The notes under the pieces were generated by a model, which worked only from the letters and a program-made list of their open reading frames with translations, was not told the origin of the DNA and searched no databases. A program made the position numbers and the translations under genes. DNA of 64,000 nt from Alnus glutinosa (Eukaryota; Streptophyta; Magnoliopsida; Fagales; Betulaceae), in the NCBI RefSeq assembly GCF_958979055.1, contig NC_084891.1, positions 29,074,001 through 29,138,000 on the forward strand. Direction: 5' to 3'. The stretch's first letter is position 1. Each line of letters begins with the position of its first letter. Below are positions 22,104 to 33,815 of the stretch, piece by piece.

Positions 22104-23058
22104 TAGGGGTGTAAATGAGCCGAGCTCGAGCGAGCTAAAACCAAGTTCGAGCTCATTCATTACGAGCTCAAGTTCATTCATCACGAGCCTGAGCCGATCT
22201 CGAGCTCATTCATCGCGAACTCGAGCCGAGTTTGAGCGGTAACAATTAAGCTCAAGTCAGCTAAATGAACTCGATCAAGCCGAGCTCGAGCTCATGACGA
22301 GTTCTAAAAATTAAGTTCGATTCGGCTGAGTTTGTTGTAAGTTATATAGTTTATTTAACATAAAAATAAAAATATATATTGTTTATATGTTATATAATGT
22401 AATATTAATTTTTAAATGAGCTCACCACTTTTTGGTATGTTAAATAAACTATATAACTTACAATTAAAAAAAATAAATAAATGATGTAATAATTATTAAA
22501 TATCTAATGATAATACTTTTAACATATAATAAAATGATTACATGTCATATGACACAATGTTATATTATTATATGATCATATATTCCTTTAATCCTATTAT
22601 ATTACATGAATAATATGATTAAGTATTTGAATTGTCATCATATCATATATATGACTAACAACTAAATATTGATACTATTCATTTTTACTATTTTTTATAC
22701 ATATAACCAATTAATATATATTGACTAATGACCACTGTTATTTGTTATTTAATTTATACTTACATTAGTATATTGTTTATTAATATACTATATTATAAAA
22801 ATAAGTTATATATTAACAAATTAATATAATATATATATATACGAGTCAAGCCTTAATAAACGAGTCGATCCCTATACGAGCGGGTTCACGAGTTTTAACC
22901 GAGTCGAGCCGAGTTTATACTATTTTGTATCGTTTAATAATCGATCCTATTTTTGTGTTCACGAACGATTCATTTAATAATCGATTCAAGCACGAGTCAA
23001 GCTTAAATCGAGCCGATCCCGAATAAACTCACGAGTGGTGCAACTCGTTTACACCCTG
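22104..23058. mobile_element. hAT-like non-autonomous element
   Basis: Ends (T)AGGGGTGTAAATGAG and CTCGTTTACACCCTG are imperfect inverted repeats of the common plant hAT type. Both subterminal regions are packed with CCGAGCTCGAG/CGAGCCGA-like motifs on both strands, around an AT-rich core. Flanks CTGCTTCT and CAGCTTCA may be an 8-bp duplication with two mismatches. No transposase. Confidence 0.72.
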
Positions 23059-23510
23059 CAGCTTCAAATGTTCAAAAGTTGGCAACATCTTTTTACTAAG
23101 TTTTTAAAACTGTTAATGAAATCCATCTGTTAATAATTATTGTATTTTCGGATGAAAGAAGGCCTATGTGCACCGCACATGAATTTTTAGGGAATGAAAA
23201 GTTTAAAATACTGTCATTTTTTCTTTAAAAAAAAAATGAAATTGAAAGAAAAAAGAAAAAAGAAAAAAAGGGTGGGTAGGCCACCTCAACCCCATAATCA
23301 CAATGCCTTGAAAACTATAATCAGGTCCAATAACTATTGTTCTTGCTTCGGTTTTTTTTTTTTTTTTTTTTTTTTTTGTATATATATATATATATATATA
23401 ATCTTCTCTACGTGTACTCCATTTTTCATGGCATTAATTATTTTTAAGAGGCCTACGCATTTTAGGGTTGGTTTTTAAGCACTTAAAGAAATGTAGCGGC
23501 GTATTGCATG

Positions 23511-24144
23511 CTCTGTTTGTTTCGGCGTAAAATGATTTTAAGATTTTTCGGTGTTTGGTAAGGACGAAAATAATAGTCAACCGAAAAATTATTTTTGTTT
23601 GACAAAAAATGCTTAGTAGATTTCGGAAAATGATTTACGCTTTTTAAAAGCGTAAATTCATTTTCCAAAGACGCATTCAATCCATTTTAAACAACACAGT
23701 CAACCTTCACGTTCAAACAATCGATCATTACCGAAATCTTGCCGATACCAAAATTCACCAACATCCGATTAATGTTGCTGGAATCCGGTCATCTTCATTG
23801 AAATCCGGTCAACTTAGATTCTGGCGACCAAATTGGTCGTATTCCGACCGGTTGGCCAGAATAGTAACCGGAATTCGGCAAAAGTGGTCAAAATCCTGTC
23901 GATCAGTGACGGAATCTTGTCACCGGTGATTTTTATATTATTTTACATTAATATTTATATGTTTTGAATAGAATTTGATTTTTATAGGTTAATATGATTG
24001 AATAAAAATATAAAAAATATTTGTGATTTTCCGTACGCACCAAATACCGAAAAGTGTTTTTCGACGAAAAATATTTTCCAGAAAATGACTTTCCTGAAAT
24101 TATTTTACGATGAAAATCATTTTACATCGAAACAAACAAATCAG
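23511..24144. mobile_element. TIR element, GTTTGTTTCG family, copy 1
   Basis: The left arm begins CTCTGTTTGTTTCGGCGTAA and the right arm is its complement, with ATTTTACATCGAAACAAAC. Inside are short repeats around AATC(C/T)GG(C/T)CA. A longer relative is at 27936-28848. The 9-bp target duplication is not clean here. Confidence 0.7.
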
Positions 24145-24435
24145 TAGTTGCATTCACATATGTGTTTTTTTTATTTTTGTCAAGACAAGCAGTGCCCTTC
24201 CCTTGCCTTTTGATTTTGAAATTTTGACAATTCTACGTGGGTTTATAAGGGTTGCTCAAATAACTGTAATTTTTTTTTTTTTTTTTCACGAGGCCAATTA
24301 GAACACATGGGCATTAATTCTGTCTTACAGATTTTTATCATGGCTAGGTGAGGGAGTTGAGTGCCCCCCCTCTTGAACCCATTGCCTTGCGGTTGGCCCA
24401 AACCACTTTCAAAGAGTTTAGGGGTGGTCAGTTAC

Positions 24436-26234
24436 TATCACGACCCTAACAATGGCTGTGGTGCGGCAGCACGGGTGTGTGCCTTGCACCCTTGCTGACC
24501 GCTGAGCCATGGCATGAGGAAGGCATGCCATGGGAGCAAGTTGGATGTTGCTAAGTTTATGGAGGGCACATGGACCAGCTACTTGCTGGATGGTTGGCTG
24601 AGTCTCGACCTTGAGAAGATGGCTCAGTGTTGTTGCTTGGAGAAGGCTCAGGATGCTGCAGGGAGTTCGTTGGTTTGACCCATGCTTGTGCATGGCTGAT
24701 GCTGATGAGGCCCAAGAGCTGTTGTAGGGCGCAGGATATGTTGGTGAGGGCTTGTGAGTGGACTGGGCGTGGTCCAAGCCCATAGTTGCTTGCTGACCTG
24801 ATGCTGTTGCTAGATGCTACTGAGAGGGGCCACATGGTGCCTAGAATGTCCCTGAGTACGCTGCTTAGTGCCTGAAGGAAGTGGCCATGCGGTGGCACTG
24901 TCCTGCCCAAGTGATTGTGCTGTGCACGTGTGCAATGTGCGCACTAGAAGGCTTTTGCACGTGCTGGGCATGCAGAAGGATTTGAAAGTGGTAGTGGCCC
25001 TGCCATGGGTGCTGCCCAAGTGATCTTCATGAGGCTGAGTAGTTGCTGTGTGTGCCAGTGATGCTGTCAGGGGCACTGTCCAAGCTGTCTATTGAGAAGA
25101 CATGTTGTTGGGTGAGCTCTGACAGGCTCTGACAGTAGCTCAGTTGCTGATGGATGAATTTGAAATGTGCTGGGGGCTTGTCTCTGAGGATTAGAGGGCT
25201 GGCAGTGCATGGTAGTAAGCTGAAGGTGTGCTGCAACATGACTGCAACAGACAATCATGTGGCAGTGTACTGTTTGGACATTGGGAGAGCTGCTGCTCCT
25301 TGTGGGGGTTGTTGTGCGACTGCAGGAGGACCTGCATGTGTGCTGCCTTGTGGCGGTGTGCTAGACATGTTGCTGGTTGAATTCAAATTGGGCCAGTGAG
25401 CATGCGACACATGGTTGCTGGGCATGTTGAGTGGTGACAGCATGCCACGCTGCCTTGATTGAGGGCAGTGGGCGTGGGCCAGTTGGCAGCCCGCTGCCAG
25501 GAGCTTGAAGACCTACTGGGGCTTATAAATAGAAGCTTGAGGCTTTATTGTTGGGTTGGCTTTTACTCTGGACAGACTATGCTAAGTGTGCTCCATGCTG
25601 GGAGAATTAGTTAAGTGCTGCATGTATGCTGGAGAGTTATGAGTAGCTGAGAGCAAGTCAAGAGGACTTCAGGGCTGTTGGAAACAGAAAGTGTGCTACA
25701 GGGGCGACTAGCATTCCGAAGTGCAGGAGGCCAAAGGGTGCTGGAAGCCAAAGTGTTGAAGGTGGCTAGAACCTAAGCCAAAAGGGCTGCAGTGCTGCTG
25801 GAAACAATTGTGTGCTGGAAGACGGCTAGCCACATTAAGACCTTGGTGAGTGACTATTTGGGAAAGGATTTCCTTGTAAAGCCTTAGTGGCTTGGGTCAT
25901 TCATGTATCTCTTGTAATAGCCTTGGTGGCTGAGTTGTAAAGGACTATGGGCTCCATTGTGTCTAAGGATCCTAGTCATTCCTTTGTATATTCGTCGAGT
26001 GAATTGTAAAGGTTGGGAAGTGTTGCTCTCGTAAAAGGAAACGCTGAGTATTGTGTTGTGCGGTGCTTGGTGATTTCCCTAACGTCGGGTTGGTGCGAAA
26101 GGAGCTTCCTAAAACTTGCTGTACAGTGGCTTGGGAAGGTGTTGGGGCTGCTTAGGACTGCTTGGTGCTTTGCCTAAGGCCATCACGGGGCTGGAGCTGG
26201 GCATGCTGTCGAGCGAAAAATTCAGCCTGTGACA
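24436..26234 (+). mobile_element. Solo LTR with 5-bp target duplication
   Basis: A 1799-bp GC-richer block that begins TATCACGACC and ends CTGTGACA, so the terminal hexamers TATCAC/GTGACA are nearly complementary and close to the TG...CA rule. GTTAC flanks both sides at 24431-24435 and 26235-26239. A TATAAATA box sits at about 25527. There is no internal retrotransposon sequence, so this is most simply a solo LTR left by recombination between two LTRs. Confidence 0.82.
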
Positions 26235-26374
26235 GTTACCCTCATGGCCAATGAGGTGATTCAGCTACCTCCAATGAGCCAAATAGGGTCGTTGAAACAA
26301 CCAATTGATGTCTTTTTGTTCTAGTCGTTTGTGAGCTATCGTGAAACATTGGGTTGAGATTTTTTTTTTTTTTT

Positions 26375-26755
26375 TGAAAAGTAAACATATCTTTCTCAAA
26401 CTATCATTCAATTGTCAATATCCTTTTCAAATTACCAATTGTACGTCAATGTCTCATCTAAAACTACCAAAAAATGTCAATGTTCTCCTTAGTGACAAAA
26501 ATACTCTTCATAAAATTATTAAAATTAAAAAAAAAAAAAAAACAAAAACCAAAATTTATACAAAAATTAAAAACTGGTTTTATTATTTTTTTTTTAGTTT
26601 GTTTTTTTAATTTTTTTTTTTAATTTTTTATTGAAAATGCATTTTTTTTTTTTGTTTCTTTTTAATTTTTAATTTTTTTTTTTTTTTTCGAATTCATAGA
26701 GACATTTTTGTCTTTTTGTTGGTCTTTGGGAGACAGTAACATTTTTTGGTAGTTT
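26375..26755. mobile_element. Palindromic element, TTTTTTGGTAGTTTGA family
   Basis: The arms carry AAACTACCAAAAAATGTCAA on the left and the complement on the right. The family occurs at 46630-47331 (most complete), 52525-52625, 50060-50160, and at the centre of the inverted duplication near 35042-35741. The right end abuts a BAHD scrap. Confidence 0.6.
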
Positions 26756-26756
26756 G

Positions 26757-27035
26757 AAGTGGATTACATTGGGTTTACCGGTTGGTGTAACTTTCGTGTG
26801 TAATTACGGATGACAATATGGATTTTGAGTGGGGAAAGCCGATGTGGGTAAGCCAAGTTGGTACAATCGAAGATCGGAACCGTGTTTCGAAATAGGATAT
26901 ATCTAATGGATACAAGATCCGGCGATGTAATAGAAGCATGGGTTTTGTTAGATCCGAAAGATATGATTGTGTTAGCACAAGACAATGAACTTCTTGCTTT
27001 CGCTTCTTTGGATCGGAGTCCCATGCATAGAATAG
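26757..27035 (+). pseudogene. BAHD C-terminal scrap
   Basis: Fragment of the last ~90 residues of a BAHD enzyme: GWCNF, then DFEWGKPMWVSQVG, DTRSGDVIEAWVLLD and LAQDNELLAFASLD. There are frameshifts or stops near 26800 and 26896, and DFGWG reads DFEWG. Its 3' flank resembles that of BAHD3. It starts exactly at the edge of a palindromic element, so the 5' part was lost. Confidence 0.85.
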
Positions 27036-27754
27036 AAAATTGTATTTCTCACCTGCGAAGATCATTGTTCTGTGAATATAATTGTGTTAATAAGTGGATG
27101 ATATCATCCATACCATTCTCCTTGTTAGAGCATGGTATATACGAAGTCATCAAATAAATGCATAATTTCACTTCGTGTACAAAAATTCAGGGAAAAAAAT
27201 AGACAAAATTAGGAAGAAAAAAACATTACCCACGGCCATGTCGTGGGTTAGTTTTTAGTTTAATTTGTTTTAAATATTACTTTTTTTGGGCATTTTCCAT
27301 ATTTTTATGGGCATTTTAAGGGCGAAATGAACAAATTGCAATCCTAATGATAAATTAGTAATGCACATTAACCAAATTAAAATATTAAGAGACATTGCAA
27401 CAAGAGCAGTAGATTTGAAGTGGGGTAAGTGTAATTTCTCTTGGTATAGAGAAAAAATTATTAAACTGCTGTGGAATTTGACCTTCTTACCAATAAATTT
27501 TTGGAATTCAAATAATGAAGTAAATTCTTGTGGTATTCCTGCACATTTGCTTCATTCAATCCATCAAACATGCACCAATCACACCATCTACCACAAATGA
27601 TTCAATGCACAGAATCTCATTTATGTAAATTCCTAAAATGAACGTACGACATATATAGTATGTGTACAAAAGTGAACATCGAATTGTACAGAGAAAATAA
27701 TCGAGTAAAAGAATAATTTTCCTGAATTTCTTACCTCCTTTGTTTAGTCTTTTC
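27036..27754. other. Intergenic, no gene seen
   Basis: AT-rich. The first ~120 bp resemble the BAHD3 3' flank. An 79-codon open frame at 27361-27600 has no recognisable motif and is probably chance. Confidence 0.45.
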
Positions 27755-27905
27755 CGTTGTAGTTCAGCACAAGCTACTTACTATATATAGCTACATACTT
27801 GCGCTGCTTAATTGCGGAGAGCTTGCTACTTTAATTTTGGCTTTTACCAATCCCTATCGGAAACCTTAACTCGCTTTTACCAATTTGTTGGAAAAATCAA
27901 CTTTA
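27755..27905 (+). pseudogene. BAHD promoter/5'UTR and N-terminal scrap
   Basis: GTTCAGCACA and CTACATACTTGCGCTGCTT match the 5' untranslated region shared by BAHD1, 2, 3 and 4. After a deletion comes coding sequence for a diverged QSLSETLTRFY-like segment, then homology stops at about 27900. A TIR element begins 30 bp downstream. Confidence 0.75.
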
Positions 27906-27935
27906 AACTTTTTCCACATTTCATGTTTTTACTTG

Positions 27936-28848
27936 CGCTCTATTTGTTTCGGCGTAAAATAGTTTCTGAAAAATGATTTCGACATTTTTTAGTATTTGGT
28001 GGAGGTGAAAATAATAATCAACCGAAAAATGATTTTCGTTTGACAAAAAATGCTTAGTAAATTTCAGAAAAATGATTTACGTTATTTAAAAACGTAAATC
28101 ATTTTTCTCAGACGGCAGACGCATTCGACCATTTTTTAAACGACTCAATCGACTTTCACTTTCAAGCAGTTGACCACCATCGGAATCTTGCCTATGCTGA
28201 ATTCCGACAACGTCCTGCCACCTTCACCGAAATCAGGTCAGCCCAAATTTTGGTGACCAGAATGGTCGGATTCCGGCCATCTAGTCGGGATCTTGCCAGA
28301 ACGGTCAGATTTCGACCACCTTTGCTGGAATCTGGCCACCTTCGCCGAAATCTGGCCAATCTAGATTCCGATGAAACTGTCCAGATTTCGGCCTTTATCG
28401 TCGGAATCTGGCAACAGTAGCCAGAATCCGATGAAAGTGGCTAGAATTCTATCAGTTAGCGATGGAATCTGGTCATTAGTGATTTTTATACTTTACATTA
28501 ATATTTCTATGTTGTGAATAAAAATTAATTTTTATAAGTTAATATGATTGAATGAAAATATAAAAAATATTTCCGTTGAAAGTGGCCGGAATCCTGTCAG
28601 TTAGAAACGGAATCTAGTCATCGGTGATTTTTGTATTATTTTACATTAATATTTCTATGTTGTGAATAAAAATTGATTTTTATAAGTTAATATTATTGAA
28701 TGAAAATATAAAAAATATTTGTGATTTTCCATACGTGCCAAACACCAAAAAATGTTTTCGAAGAAAAACATTTTTTTGAAAAATAACTTCCCCGAAACTA
28801 TTTTACAATGGAAATCATTTTACGTTGAAACAAACGGAACATTATTTT
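27936..28848. mobile_element. TIR element, GTTTGTTTCG family, copy 2
   Basis: Same terminal arms as 23511-24144. TGTTTTTACTTG occurs at 27924-27935 and 28849-28860, which supplies a 9-bp or longer target duplication. Internally a ~125-bp segment starting near GTGATTTTT is tandemly duplicated (about 28478-28720). This suggests Mutator-type mobilisation. Confidence 0.75.
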
Positions 28849-28860
28849 TGTTTTTACTTG

Positions 28861-29234
28861 TTTTCATTGTTAAAACAACTACCCAAATGCTTGCACACAA
28901 AATGAAACTTGTTTAATTTGTTATTTTGAAAACTGAAAACTTGTTTTGAAAACTGCAACCAAATAGGCACTCAAATTCTATCAAGATAGTTTGCAGCCAA
29001 TCTTGCTTAGACTGTCGGAACACTTGTCAAAGCAGATGAGGAAAAATGGGCCTCACATGTAATGCTACCCATCGCACCGCGTATGTAATTGCAAAGAATT
29101 TGGATCGATGTCAAACATGAGTTAAATGGATGGAGATCGAGGGCAGTAATTGCAATGGACAACTTTATGTGAGATGAACTCAAACCCTGTTTGGACATTT
29201 CGAATCTGATCGGTTCTGGTTCATAGGAAATTAT
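28861..29234. other. Intergenic, no gene seen
   Basis: No supported feature between the TIR element and the left arm of the inverted duplication. Confidence 0.4.
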
Positions 29235-30124
29235 AAAATTCTGATAGTGTTATTTAGGGTATTACAGTTCTTACTAGAAATTCTTTACAAACTTATATGG
29301 TAGTTCATGTGGTACTTATCACATTAACACTAATTAAGTTTCATACAAATTGATGAGGTAGTCCATAATTGGAAAAATAAATAAGAGATTAAGGTTGGCA
29401 AGTCAGCCACTAATTTTTAAATTGTAAGTTATATTTTTTGTTTAATCATTTAATCAATTATTGACCGCCACATAACTTCTAAACAAATTAGTGGTAAAAA
29501 ATGTAGTACTCCTAGTAGCACTCAATAATTAAATTTATACATCAAATTTTGTTGTTTGATTTTTTCACCATTAAAATACTACCTCGTACGTTTATAAGAA
29601 AATTGTAATAAAAGTGGTAATAATGTAAACATTTTCTATTTTGATAACTAGCTCATTAAGGAAAATAAGGGTCCATTTAATTTTACGGTTTCAAAACATG
29701 GGGTTTAAAAAATAACATTTTCAAAATGTGCGTTTTTAAAAACACACTTCCTTATTACCTATGATTTACAAATGTAAATTTTTCTACGTTTTCAAGCCAC
29801 CATTTTCTAAAAATATACTCTCAAACGTAACATTTTCTACAATTTAATCATGTAATCAATTATTGTAACACTGCCCTTACTTGTGGGCTTAAACTTATTT
29901 TTTAATAGGTGATGTCCAACATTTGGAATATTTAATTGAAATGAAGGGTGAATTGACGGAGACAGGATTCGAATTCAAGACCTTAGCTTTGATATCATGT
30001 TAAATTACCACTTATCCCAAAAACTTAAACTAATAAAAATTGATAAATTTAATCATTATTTCAATTACGTTAAAAATTTTAATTGAAAATGTACTTTTAA
30101 CTTACAAAATCGCAAGATAAAGGC

Positions 30125-30692
30125 CAATGACGCAGAGAGGGGGGGGGGGGGGGGCGGTGGGGGGCCTGGCCCCCCTCAACTCTTAAGAAAAAAATAAAAA
30201 TAAATTAAGGTAAAACAAAACAAAAAATAAAATAAAATAAATAAAGGTTTTTTTTTATTTTTTTTTTATCCTTGGCCCCTTCCCTTTTATCATTTCTTTA
30301 ACTATTGTCAAAACTTTTTCTTTTAATATTTCATGGATAACAATGGACATGCTTGAGAAGGTAAAATGGAAGAATCTTCACAAAGTTGTAGAGGCTTTGT
30401 TCAAAGTAAACGAAAAGGATTTAGTCAAGTAATGCATTAGAAGAAGACAGGTGTGGATTTGAGGAGTCACAAGCTTGACCAAACTTGATTTCCTAAGAAT
30501 GTGTGGAAAAAATAACTGAGACCCTTTTTATTTTTATTTTTTATTTTCTAAATCTTTGGACAGAGGTTTTCTTTACGTTTTTTTTTTTCTTTCTAAAAAC
30601 TCTTTTCACTTTTGCTTAATTATTGATTTTTAATTTGAATGGAATAATAAAAATATCAAAACTGGGTTATGTTTAATTTACTTAAAATTTGC

Positions 30693-30767
<75 letters not shown>

Positions 30768-30832
30768 AACCCTTACTTAAGAAAAAAAAAATATTTGGTC
30801 CTCTTCTATTAAAATGTCTGGCTTCGTCCCTA
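30125..30832. mobile_element. hAT-like element with (TA)n core
   Basis: Begins CAATGACGCAGAGAGG with a long G run, and ends GGCTTCGTCCCTA, resembling degenerate hAT termini. Flanks ATAAAGGC (30117-30124) and GTAAAGGC (30833-30840) give an 8-bp duplication with one mismatch. It contains a TA run at 30696-30763. The right arm of the inverted duplication lacks it. Confidence 0.6.
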
Positions 30833-30840
30833 GTAAAGGC

Positions 30841-31180
30841 TGTTGAAGCACAACTCCATTCAAAGCAAAGTTCTATAATGAAGACTGTTAAAGGTCAAAC
30901 TCACAGTGTTAATGACAAACATTCCAATGAAGACAATGAAGAGACCATTCATAGAGTTTGTAAAGTTGAAGATAATGATTAGCAAGGTGAAGAGATCTCA
31001 CCTCTCATTAGTTTATATGTTAGAATATGTATAGTTAGAAAGGAGATGAATATTTGTAACCTTTTATTATTGGTGTAGAAGTTGTAAAGTTGTATAATGA
31101 TTTTAAATACCAATATACATAATATGGATCCCTCAATTGTTCGGGAAAAATATTCTAAATTCACATTTCTTACATGCAGA
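30841..31180. mobile_element. Possible copia-type LTR fragment
   Basis: Starts TGTTGAAGCACAACTCC, has an AT-rich middle and an ACATTTCTTACA end, which together look like a short copia LTR. It is absent from the right arm. No 5-bp duplication was found, so the limits are tentative. Confidence 0.35.
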
Positions 31181-31539
31181 TAATCTTAAAAAAAAAGAAA
31201 AAAAAAGAAAATGACTGTAATGCCTTTAAAATAGCCCTAATACCATGTAATTGTAATAAAAGTTAAATGGTAGGAAGGCCAAGCTATTTTTATTTGGTCA
31301 TTTGCACGTGTTACGTGTAGGCTGTAGCACTCTTCATAATGGATTAAGTTCAGTTTAAAGTGTACAAGTAAAAACAAATTAAAGTGACGTTCTCCAATAC
31401 CGTGCTTGGAAGTTCTGAGAAAATTTTAATCACATGACTAATTGTATAAAAAAAAAAAATAAATCATACAAATGATGTTATATATCTGCCCACTCTGCTT
31501 AAATGATAACATCGATGTTATCGGCATATATATTTTAAG

Positions 31540-31570
<31 letters not shown>

Positions 31571-32044
31571 CTAATTATATTTTAATAGACTTGACAACTT
31601 CATAATTGACTTCATCACATGCGACCATATGCTCAATCGAATTGGCCGGTGTATATTAAATTTGAGAAATATGTTAGCCGCATAACAATTGTACAATATT
31701 AATATTGTTGATGTTTTCAATAGTTTTTATTTTTTTTTAAAAAAAATTATTGGATACATTAGTATTGTTGTGTAATTATTATATAAGAATTATGAAAATA
31801 AGATATCTAAATTTGTTTACACTGCCAAAATCGATGATTTGTTAATTGCCACTTGGGTTTTGGAGGTTATATATGCTTATGGAATATCACTGAATAATCC
31901 TCAACTCTTTTCCGTGAATCTTGAGGTTACTTCCGCCGCTTGAGAAAAACTTGCTCTTTCTAGCCAGAGTGAGCTTCCTAAATCTCCCTGTAGAAAGGCT
32001 GAAATGGAAGTGGAAATTATTTCCACAAGCACTCCTTGGACCAG

Positions 32045-32668
32045 CTCTGGTGCAGGGGACCCAAGTTAGGCAATGCTTAGTTGTCAGATTGCTTTTGATG
32101 GCCCTGAATTATCTGGAGCAGGTAAATCAACGCAAAATTGGCAAGAAATCGTGATCTAATCTTATTGGGACAATTTCTGAGTACGCTGCAGTATCTTAGC
32201 CATAACTTTAGTTACGAGTATCCGATTCGCGCATGACCCTAATTCGGAAAGCTCTCTTCGGCGCACACGTCGTGGCCACCGAGCTAGGCTCGGTGCACCC
32301 CATTTCAAGCCCAAAATCCGCTGTTTTCCTTTCCAAAACCCTAATTTTAGATTTTTTTTTTTTTTCCTTTATGGTAACTTTTCGTTTATCGTTTAGGAGG
32401 TGATTCTGAGCCCGATTTGGGCCAGATTTTTGGCAGTCGACTTATTTTATTCTATATTTTGTTTTAATAAGATTATTAGGATTTTATTATTTTTGGCAAT
32501 TTTCAGTTATAATAGCCCGGCTTGTGAGCGTTTTTTCAGTAGACAATTTTGATTAATAATATTTTTCTCATAGTTTCACTTTGTGTTTTGGACTCATTAT
32601 TCTGTTTTCTTTCTTACAAACTACCCGTTGAATAGCATGCAAAATAATAGCAATTCTGTTTGGCGTCA
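32045..32668 (+). mobile_element. Unclassified inserted repeat X, forward
   Basis: About 0.62 kb interrupting BAHD5 between GGACCAG and TTCGTTCC. The sequence from AGTTGTCAGATTGC to AATAATAGCAATTCTG has a diverged reverse-complement partner at 33208-33815. A short frame (DCLKQADQC, IGKKS) is shared by the two copies. No clear terminal inverted repeat or target duplication; possibly retroelement-derived. Confidence 0.6.
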
Positions 32669-33207
32669 AGTTCGTTCCTATGTTCCCATAATCCTCTTAT
32701 ATCCCATGAATCAAGGCACGGACCATTCTGTTGATGATATCGTCTTTCAAAGATTACAACTGCTAAAACAATTCCTATCAGAAACCTCAGCTCGGTTTTA
32801 CCTGTCCCATTCGCTGGAAAAGTCAAAGACAGTACCCTCCCCATCGATTGTAATGACGAGGGGGTTTACTATTTAGAGGCCCGTGTAAACTGTCATCTTC
32901 TTGAATGCCTCAACCAACCCAACACTGGTTTATTCTACCAATTTCTTCGAGGAGAGGCCCTTAGGAAAAAGCTAACCGCGGGAGATCATGTTGCTATGAT
33001 ACAAGCGAGCACCTTTACATGTGGCTGTATTGCCATTGGTGTCCTTGTTTCCCACATGATCGCTGATGGAACTGCCATTAATGTCTTTCTCAAAGGTTGG
33101 GCTACCACGGCTCACAAGGCCCGTGAAGCTGTATTATGTCCAAATTTTGACGCCCCATCAGTTTTTATTCAAAACGATGCATACTTTAAAGACGAGTCTT
33201 ACACCAC

Positions 33208-33815
33208 TTTTGATGCCGGACAGAATAATGATTATTTTGTAGGCTATTCAATGGACAGTTTGCAAGAAGAAAACAAAATAATGATCCCAAAACACAGAGA
33301 GAAACTCTGAGAAAAAATATTATTAATCAAAATTGTCTACCGAAAAACGCTTACAAGTAGGGCTATTATAGTTGAAAATTGCCAAAAATAACAAAACCCT
33401 AATAACCTTATTAAAACAAAATATAGAACAAAATAAGTCGGTTGCCAAAAATCTAGCCCAAATCGGGCTCAGAATCACCTCCTAATCGATAAAGGAAAAG
33501 TTACCATAAAAAAATTAGGGTTTTGGAAGGAAAACAGCGGATTTTGGGCTCGAAATGAGGCGCACCAATGTAATTCGATGGCCACAACGTGCGCACCGAA
33601 GAGAGCTTTCCGAATTGGGAACCTATGCGCGAAGGAGATACTCGTAACCAAAGTTATGGCCAAAATATTGCAACGCACTCGAAAATTGCCCCAATTAGGT
33701 TAGATTACGATTTCTTACCAATCTTGCATTGATCTGCCTGCTTTAGACAATCCAGTGCCATCAATGTGCAATCTGACAACTCAGCATCATCTGACTCGGA
33801 TCCCGCTGCATTAGC
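33208..33815 (-). mobile_element. Unclassified inserted repeat X, reverse
   Basis: Reverse-complement relative of 32045-32668, interrupting BAHD5 between the codons for TYT and ALFNPF. The two copies differ at many bases, so they are separate insertions or old duplicates. Confidence 0.6.

Noticed and set aside
24418..25443. Several 60-120 codon frames in the GC-rich block
   Set aside because: They fall in a solo LTR with a target duplication, are on opposite strands, and show no domain.
29945..30010. Further SINE or primer-binding-site signal around TGGTATCAAAGC-like sequence, also near 38106
   Set aside because: The match to a tRNA-type box or initiator-tRNA site is partial, and the sequence is part of the inverted duplication arms. 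No flanking duplication was found.
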